From Apostichopus japonicus (lineage: Eukaryota > Echinodermata > Holothuroidea > Aspidochirotida > Stichopodidae): a stretch of 64,000 bases of DNA. How positions within the stretch are numbered: the first letter of the stretch is position 1; each line of letters starts with the position of its first letter. Positions 57,545-64,000 of this stretch are shown in pieces. Where the stretch lies: NCBI RefSeq assembly GCF_037975245.1, contig NC_092569.1, positions 3,964,001 through 4,028,000 on the forward strand. The letters are read 5' to 3'. A program made the translations under genes and the position numbers. Below the pieces are notes generated by a model. The model had not been told where the DNA came from and did not search any database. It was given only the letters and a program-made list of their open reading frames with translations.

Positions 57545-57790
57545 ATGATGATGCTGCGATCTCTCTAGGTATTAGAAATTGCTTCGTTAAGTACTCACCA
57601 ATTATCTGTTTCGGTTTCATTCTCCAGTTGAAGGTATCTTTCATCTTAAGTAGTTTGATCTGAGTTTGTTGTGTCTAATTGATGATGCAGTGATCTCTCT
57701 AGGTATCAGAAATCGCTTCATTAAGTACTCACCGTTATCTATTTCGGTTTCATCTCCAATCTGAGGTATATATTTATCTTAGTTTGTTCT
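57545..57790. repeat. tandem duplication, ~134-bp unit
   Basis: GATCTCTCTAGGTATTAGAA at 57558 recurs at 57692. Both are followed by ATTGCTTC.TTAAGTACTC and TATTTCGGTTTCAT-type blocks. Confidence 0.8.
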
Positions 57791-58600
57791 GAACATACAT
57801 GCAACATAGGATAGATTTTGTTTAAATTACCAGACAATTGACATAAAAACGGTGCCCAAAGGTCTGCGTGGATATTACGCAGGTAATGTGTAAGTACTGT
57901 AGTGGTTGCTATGGGTGGGGAATAATTACCACACCTTCAATTTTGCCAAAAGCAGACTACTGTACATACAGTAGTGAGAGCGATTGCATCAGCGCATCAT
58001 TACAGTCTGATAACTTTCAAACTGTCGATCTTGCAGCTGTGATGCATTGTGGGGGGCATTTTCTTTACTCGTTCAGGAATGCAAGGCTTGCTGTTCGAGG
58101 TCCGTCATACGGGATTAGATTATACCTGTTTGCGTGGTTGTCAGTTTCATGATTATATTCACTAGACCCTTCCCAAACTGGATACTTTTCATTCCATTCC
58201 AGTGAACCCTGCCTCTGTCAATTACCACCAACTGTGCTAAATTATATTAAAGCTCAGGAGAGCTCTGTATTTAAGCAATGTGTGTAAAACGACATGTGCT
58301 GCTAAATTGACTCCTGAGCAGAAAAATATTATGACAGCAATCTATATATATACTGTACAGTATATGTAGATCTCTCGGATGGATGGCGCTTAATATTCTG
58401 TACAAGTTTACCTCTGAGTTTAGTACATGTGTTTATGGCATCTAAGCGTGGTACATACAGGGTCTGAAATATGTGGGCAAATGTCCGGGGGAAAGTGTAA
58501 GGGGAAAATGTCAGGAAAAGTAAAATCCTCTTTTGTACGGTAGGTCTTGGATGTGTTTGGTTACAGTACTTGCCATAGACAGTCAAGTAACCTAGATGCA
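57791..58600. other. non-coding, no recognisable feature
   Basis: Contains TACTGTACAGTATATG and similar palindromes only. Confidence 0.4.
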
Positions 58601-58639
58601 ATGTGGGTGTGCATGTACAGTATATGTGTGTGTGTGTAA

Positions 58640-59165
58640 CACCCTAGCTTAATCTCAAGGTATTTCAAGATAGGGAACATCTGCAAGTCTCATTTTTGGC
58701 ATGTGACTTCCCCATAATTAGTACAAGAACCTAATTGTTTTGAGTAGAGGTCAAAGGTCAGTTGTAGTCGGCAGAGGGCAAAATGTGAAAATATCAAAAG
58801 TGTTGTATCCCCAGAAGCTGAGCATCAAAAGAGCTCATATTTGCATGGTAGGATAGTCTTGTGTAGTGTAAAGGTTTCACACAATTTGGTGTAGGTCAAA
58901 GTTCATTTGTAAAGATGATATCTCCAGATAGGAATTTTCATTGGCTCTCATATTTTGCGTGTTGCTTCCCTCTAATGAGTACAAGAATGTTATTGTTCTG
59001 GGTAGAGGTCAAGGGTCACCTGTGTCATCAAAGGTCACACTCTGTAAAGCCTTGTAAACAATATTGTAAACATATTTGGCATGTGTATTTCTTATAATGA
59101 ATACAAGTACCCTATTATTTTGGGTGGAGGTCAGCAGAGGTCAAAACGTCAAATTTCGAAGGGAT
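58640..59165. repeat. degenerate ~150-200-bp repeat with AGGTCA motifs
   Basis: Blocks of the type CATTTTTGGCATGTGACTTC, AGTACAAGAACCTAATTGTT and TGGGTAGAGGTCAAGGGTCA recur about three times with heavy divergence. They carry the AGGTCA direct repeats annotated separately. Confidence 0.6.
58748..59143 (+). promoter_or_regulatory. cluster of AGGTCA direct repeats (DR1, DR4)
   Basis: AGGTCAAAGGTCA (58748-58760), AGGTCAAAGTTCA (58893-58905) and AGGTCAAGGGTCA (59006-59018) are DR1-type sites. AGGTCAGCAGAGGTCA (59128-59143) is DR4-type. Such sites bind nuclear receptor dimers. They lie 0.4-0.8 kb before the PAQR coding start. They may be by-products of the local repeat. Confidence 0.4.
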
Positions 59166-59557
59166 CTCATCAGGTTATCTATTACAAATGCAAATTCAGC
59201 TCTTTTGTTGTTAGAGTGAGCATGCAAAATAAATTACCAACAGCAAACAATGTCCCTCTGTCTTTCTTTTATCATTGTGGTATTATATCACACGATTCCC
59301 TGTCATGAAACCATGTAAGCATTGACTCTTTGTAGATTTACACTGCTCTCCATGTGCAGTATTAACTTCAGCCAGAGTTATTAGCTTGCAAACTACTCTT
59401 GTGCTGCATATGTAATGCAAGTAACCAACTGGGAAGGGTTTCCCTCTAATTGAAGTTTGAAGTGTAGTCTGTTAAAGTTCATGAGCAGAAAAAAAAACCT
59501 CATTTGAGCACCGCTTCTTTTAGATCTGATGAATATGCGAGCAGGGTTTGCTTAAAT

Positions 59558-60706
59558 ATGAAGTGTGAGATGAAGTTACATCCTATTTCCTCTTTGGTTT
59601 GCACAGATAAAAGGCCAAAGTCACCAAGGAGGGAGGGTCAGTCTTTCAGTGTGAGCCGGCTTGACCACCATCCCTGCGAGATGGGCTACATCAGTGATGC
59701 CATGGGGGTCAGGAAGGTGTTCCCGAGGGTACCGAGCAATACCAAGCTAGCGGTGGAAGTCCCGCTCCTATTCCAGGAGCCGGACATCTACCACGGTTAC
59801 CGCGACAACTACCAGCCGTTCTCCTACTACACCGGCAGTGCGTTCTGGCTCCACAACGAGAGCGTGAACGTGTGGACGCACCTGATCGCCCTGATGGTCC
59901 TGCTGAGACAGACCTGGTCCCTGTGTTCGAATCTGGACCTCCTGAACGACGGGCACGCCCAGGTCTTTGCCGTCTACTGCTTCGGATGTTGTGCCTACAC
60001 CCTCGCGAGTGCCCTGGCGCATCTCTACCAGTCCAGAGATGAGCTCACCCATCACACGTGTTTCTACATGGATTACGCCGGGGTCAGTCTCTATGGCAAC
60101 GCCACGGCTCTGGCCTGCTACCACCTCGCTTCACCATCGTCGTTCTTCCACTTCTGGCGGGGTTGGTTCATGCCTCTCAACTGCTTCCTATCCGTCACCA
60201 TGTGCGCCTGTTGTGGGTTTGCTAAGTATAAATACAGGAGGCCCTACCCCAAGACCAGAAAGTATTGGCAGATTATCTCGTCCGGTCTGGGATACGCCCA
60301 GATAATCTCTCCGGTCTATTACACGCTGATCCATCAACTCTACAACCGACAAACAACGCCTCTCGGGCAGGACTTTTATCTGCACCTCCTCCAGTGCGCG
60401 CTCTTCGTACCTGGCTCCCTGTTCTTCGCGGTCCCGTACCCGCAGAGGTTCTGGCCGGGCCTATGCGACCTCTTCGGTCACAGCCATCAACTGTTTCACG
60501 TCTTTATGTCTCTGATGACCTATTTCCAAATGAAGGCTCTTTACTTGAATGTCATCCAGAAGAGAGATATTCATACAGATCTTTCTAATCCTTCATTTTT
60601 AACAACATTCGGCTACGTTCTAGTGGTCTTAGTGTTAGATTTAGTTGTCGTGTGGGTGCTCAGAATGAAAACGTACCAAAAGTTAAAGAAAGAAGCCAAA
60701 GATTAA
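59558..60706 (+). CDS. PAQR7: membrane progestin receptor-like protein (PAQR class II)
   Basis: Multi-pass membrane receptor of the PAQR family; vertebrate members mediate rapid progestin signalling at the cell surface. 382 codons from the ATG at 59558. Key motifs: LLFQEPDIYHGYR before TM1, HNESVNVWTHL (E..N.WTH), SALAHLYQS (S-x3-H), CFYMDYAGVSLYG and DLFGHSHQLFHV with H-x3-H. These are the predicted metal-site residues. Eight hydrophobic segments are visible, and the extra C-terminal one (FGYVLVVLVLDLVVVWVL) is typical of mPRs. The ATG at 59681 would give 341 codons, closer to the roughly 346 of human mPR-alpha. A possible acceptor TTTGCACAG at 59608 suggests that the upstream part may be intron. 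The core is GC-rich and intact. Assignment to PAQR7 rather than PAQR5 or PAQR8 is tentative. Confidence 0.88.
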   Translation: MKCEMKLHPISSLVCTDKRPKSPRREGQSFSVSRLDHHPCEMGYISDAMGVRKVFPRVPSNTKLAVEVPLLFQEPDIYHGYRDNYQPFSYYTGSAFWLHNESVNVWTHLIALMVLLRQTWSLCSNLDLLNDGHAQVFAVYCFGCCAYTLASALAHLYQSRDELTHHTCFYMDYAGVSLYGNATALACYHLASPSSFFHFWRGWFMPLNCFLSVTMCACCGFAKYKYRRPYPKTRKYWQIISSGLGYAQIISPVYYTLIHQLYNRQTTPLGQDFYLHLLQCALFVPGSLFFAVPYPQRFWPGLCDLFGHSHQLFHVFMSLMTYFQMKALYLNVIQKRDIHTDLSNPSFLTTFGYVLVVLVLDLVVVWVLRMKTYQKLKKEAKD

Positions 60707-61476
60707 TGTAGAGGACTTAACTCGAAAATCATCAGCTGACTCAACGTTATAGTTTATACTGCAGCTGCCACAAGAGTTTCGTGTGTCATTGGAACATAGT
60801 TGTTTATAGCAAGGTTATGTCTGGGTATCATAAATGGTGCAAATATGCAAATTTAGCATTTCCAATTCTAAATTTCAGCTCCAAAAATAAATAGCAAGGC
60901 TATAACAGGCTAGAGGGACAATTTCATATTGATGTCCTATATGATACAGTGCGTCGTATTGCTTCCTACATTGTACTTTCATTGATTAGTGCAATGTCAT
61001 GTCAATTATATTTCAATCTAAATTAGATTGGTAGTCCTTAGTAAAGGAGATTCTATGCCCATCTCCCCCCCCCCTCCCCATGCCCCTATCATAATTACAA
61101 CAATCCAAAATATGTTAGTATGGTGTGATCACCTTAAAAATTTAAACATTCTGATCAAATGTTCAAAGAACTTAATAATATCCATATCCATATTTGTCGA
61201 ACAGAGCGAACCAAAGAAAAAGATTTCTGAAAAATTCTTCATCTTGTAAAACATTTTGAGAGACTTTTCTCTGAGAAGTTACATACTCTTTGATCGCCTA
61301 TCCTTTGAATGTTAATAATTTGAAGCATTTTTTTTTTTTTGAGAATTTTGTTAGGAAGAATTTTTTTTTAATTAATGCATTTCTAGAAATTATTTGACAG
61401 CTTGAAATCAGTGGATGGAATAAGTTCCACTGATAGTGTCCGTATGTAAATGGACAGTCATGACACAGGACCAAAG
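60707..61476 (+). other. 3' flank of the PAQR gene
   Basis: AATAAA at 60886-60891 is a plausible poly(A) signal about 180 bases after the stop. Otherwise unremarkable. Confidence 0.5.
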
Positions 61477-61832
61477 AGTTTAGCCATTTGTTTCACACAA
61501 ATTACATAATTTCTATTATTTTTTAATTATTCCATCTTGAATTTGAAATAACATTATTTACAACATGGCAGGAGCCCAAATAACACTATTGTTATGACAA
61601 TGGACAGGACAACACCAAAGCTTCTAACTTTTTTTTTTTAAATAACAAAATTGGAGTTTAGCCATTTGTTTGACAGAATTACATAATTTTGATTATTTTT
61701 TATTTATTCCATCTTGAATTTGAAATACATTAATTACGACATGGCAGGAGCCCAAATAACACTACTGTTATGACAATGGACAGGACAACACCAAAGCTTC
61801 TAACCCTTTTTTTTAAATAAACAAAATTTACT
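61477..61832. repeat. tandem duplication, ~178-bp unit
   Basis: AGTTTAGCCATTTGTTT at 61477 recurs at 61655. Both are followed by TTCCATCTTGAATTTGAAAT, ATGGCAGGAGCCCAAATAAC and ACAGGACAACACCAAAGCTT. Confidence 0.9.
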
Positions 61833-62269
61833 TATATGTTGCAATGAGTTTTACTTTCATTTCTTTTTTAAATTTAATATTCCTTTATTAAATAGGGAAG
61901 ACAAATGGACATTTTGTGTTTTACGATGGTGTGTGAAGTCTAGTAAATATGATCACTCTTTTGTATACAGTTTGTTTCATAGATTTCCCATTGGCAAAAT
62001 CCCCCAAATTTAGTAAATTATATTTTGTTTTGAAGAGTTTGAGATAATGCTCTCGGCCAAAGGGAAACCTTATTTACCGAGCAAAATTAATATCTCGTTC
62101 ATTTATTGAAGTTAAAACACTTCAGATACATATTTAATATCCATTCATAGAATTTTTACTTATGACTACTTAAGTTTGAAGAATACTATAGTTGCCACTG
62201 TAAGGGAATTATGGTCAGTAGGTTAGTAGGTAATGTAACTTGCAATCTAAGTATTGAGTCCTGTCCAGA
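61833..62269. other. non-coding, no recognisable feature
   Basis: AT-rich, no exon or repeat structure seen. Confidence 0.4.
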
Positions 62270-62585
62270 TCACTACGTTGTGTCCTTGGGCAAAGCGCTT
62301 TATCTCCATTGCCTGTCTTCACCCAGGTGTTATGAATGGGGACCTGTGAGGTAGCTTGTAGATATAGTCGCCTGCGCCGGTCGGTGGCCGTACCCTATGG
62401 GAATGTCTCCCAGGGGACATGTGCTGTAGATTTGGCGATCTGCAGCGTCCCAGGGGCGACTATTTGAAATTGTGCGCACTCGGGTGCGTGGGTGTTACAA
62501 GTTACCAATGACCAGAGATGAATTGATGTGAAGTCTTGTGCAAATGCCCAAGACTGTAAACCTACAACTATTTTGATTTTGATTT
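62270..62585 (+). repeat. SINE family 1, headless copy
   Basis: GTTGTGTCCTTGGGCAAAGC, CTTTATCTCCATTGCCTGTC, CACCCAGGTGTTATGAATGG and TACAAGTTACCAATGACCAG, with a (TTTTGA)n-like tail. Related to 21254-21520 and to the body of 56990-57305. Confidence 0.75.
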
Positions 62586-62906
62586 AAACTTTAACATCAA
62601 TCAGGTGTAGTCATTGAGTTGTTGTAATATGGACAGACTTGCAAAGCACTTTGGACTTACAAGTGCTTCTTTTATAGCATTAACTCGCAACCTCATCTTT
62701 CACATTTTGTGTCTTACGATATTTTCGATTAAGCCTTTCCATTTGTTTTTACTTTACATATGTGCAGTAGATTTTTTCTTTTATAGTTTTCTTTTTTTTC
62801 TTTCTTTATTGCAATTCTCATGTCAAAATGTTACCAGTGTAGAAGAATCCATTTGATTCTTCGATTGTTGCATCTCGGAGACAAGGATGCAGGGCAGCTT
62901 GGGTGT

Positions 62907-63745
62907 CACATTGTGACAACATGCACACGGCATTGTGACAGCATGCACACCACATTGTGACAGCTTGTACACCACATTGTGACAGCATGCACACGACATT
63001 GTGACAGCATGCACACCACATTGTGATAGCATGCACACCACATTGTGACAGCATGCACACCACATTGTGACAGCATGCACACCACAATGTGACAGCATGT
63101 ACACGACATTGTGACAGCATGCACACCACATTGTGACAGCATGCACACCATTGTGACAGCATGCACACCACATTGTGACAGCATGCACACCATTGTGACA
63201 GCATGCACACCACATTGTGACAGCTTGTACGCGACATTGTGACAGCATGCACACCACATTTTGACAGCATGCACAGGAAATTGTGACAGCATGCACCCCA
63301 CATTGTGACAGCATGCACACATTGTGACAGCTTGCACACGACATTGTGACAGCATGCACACGGCATTGTGACAGCATGACTCGGCATTGTGACAGCATGC
63401 ACACAACATTGTGACAGCGTACACACGACATTGTGACAGCATTGTGACAGCATGCACACGACATTGTGACAGCGTACACCTGACATTGTGACAGCATGCA
63501 CACGGCATTGTGACAGCGTACACACGACATTGTGACAGCGTACACACGACATTGTGACAGCATGCACACGGCATTGTGACAGCTTGTGCGCGACGTTGCA
63601 ACATCACGTGCACGACGTTGCTACAATATGAAAACGATGTTGCAACAGCACATGTCTAATGTTCAAACAACTGTGCACGATGTTGCAACAGTGTGTGCAT
63701 GATGTTGCAACTGCACATGCAAGACAGTGCATAAGCATGTGTTGT
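62907..63745. repeat. 22-bp minisatellite, ~32 regular units plus a diverged tail
   Basis: Unit CATTGTGACAGCATGCACAC plus two bases (mostly CA, GA or GG), period 22 to about 63600. Beyond that GTTGCAACA-type diverged units continue. All three minus frames stay open for 235-249 codons because the unit has no stop in any frame. The Cys/His-rich products are repeat translations and not genes. Confidence 0.93.
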
Positions 63746-63854
63746 TTACAATGTCAGCAAGTGTGCCTTCCCCATTAGGTTATATCATTTTCAATAGTTG
63801 TTTTCCAGAATGGTTAAAAAAAAATTACAACCTTGACATTTTTATATTGAAACA

Positions 63855-64000
63855 TTTGTACTAGTAACAAGAAAACTACCATTGATACCATGCTGTACTA
63901 GTAACAAGTAAAGTACCATTGATATCATGCTGTACTAGTAACAAGTAAACTACCATTGATACCATGCTGTACTAGTAACAAGTACTGTAAACTACCATTG
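63855..64000. repeat. 38-bp tandem repeat running off the window
   Basis: TGTACTAGTAACAAGTAAAC plus TACCATTGATACCATGC, four units to the window edge. The array probably continues. Confidence 0.9.

Noticed and set aside
59768-60588. Frames on the other strand and in other frames of the PAQR gene
   Set aside because: Shadows of the GC-rich coding sequence. The plus frame has the conserved motifs.
62907-63600. Possible CRISPR array (short regular repeats)
   Set aside because: Units are contiguous with no unique spacers, in an animal genome; simple minisatellite. The same applies to the 37-bp array at 53235.
62818-63613. Three long Cys/His-rich minus-strand frames that look like zinc-finger proteins
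   Set aside because: Spacing comes from a 22-bp DNA repeat, the frames are equivalent, and the Cys/His pattern fits no known zinc finger.

Overview
The window is nuclear DNA of an invertebrate animal. Coding exons are short and separated by GT-AG introns. The spaces between are full of tandem repeats, tRNA-derived SINEs, hAT-like MITEs, LINE remnants and LTR retrotransposons. The gene set (an ACSS2-type acetyl-CoA synthetase, a B4GAT1-type glycosyltransferase and a membrane progestin receptor of the PAQR family) and the repeats suggest a marine deuterostome, perhaps an echinoderm such as a sea cucumber. That placement is an inference and I am not certain of it.

Layout. 1-4334: non-coding DNA with two hAT-like MITEs (1029-1333, 2913-3275) and a TTGTGTACA minisatellite (4018-4334). 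4335-13618: a complete Ty3/Gypsy retrotransposon on the minus strand, with identical 744-bp LTRs, a GTAC target duplication, gag and a 1563-codon pol. 14468-27761: fourteen plus-strand exons encoding about 573 C-terminal residues of acetyl-CoA synthetase; the N-terminal exons are not visible. Its introns hold a 40-bp minisatellite, a long TA tract, SINEs and local duplications. 28193-28645: a 28-bp array with a CTCF-like core, just 3' of that gene. 29-34 kb: tandem repeats, a MITE and a LINE remnant. 34124-36187: an unclassified 2.06-kb element with inverted termini, set in TA repeats and carrying many copies of GTGACTCGCGTGAC.

37310-42808: a three-exon B4GAT1-like gene with a frameshift at the end of exon 1; intron 2 is a nest of MITEs. 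45795-49111: a second Ty3/Gypsy element (minus) with a PHD finger in Pol. It is crippled by an internal gag-RT deletion and a large deletion in one LTR. 49261-50516: a CR1-like LINE remnant. 53235-54852: a 37-bp satellite with higher-order structure. 58748-59143: direct repeats of AGGTCA. 59558-60706: the membrane progestin receptor-like gene. 62907-64000: a 22-bp minisatellite and a 38-bp repeat that runs off the window.

The three host genes act in unrelated processes: cytosolic or nuclear acetyl-CoA supply, alpha-dystroglycan-type glycan synthesis in the Golgi, and steroid sensing at the membrane. No operon-like or functional linkage is implied.
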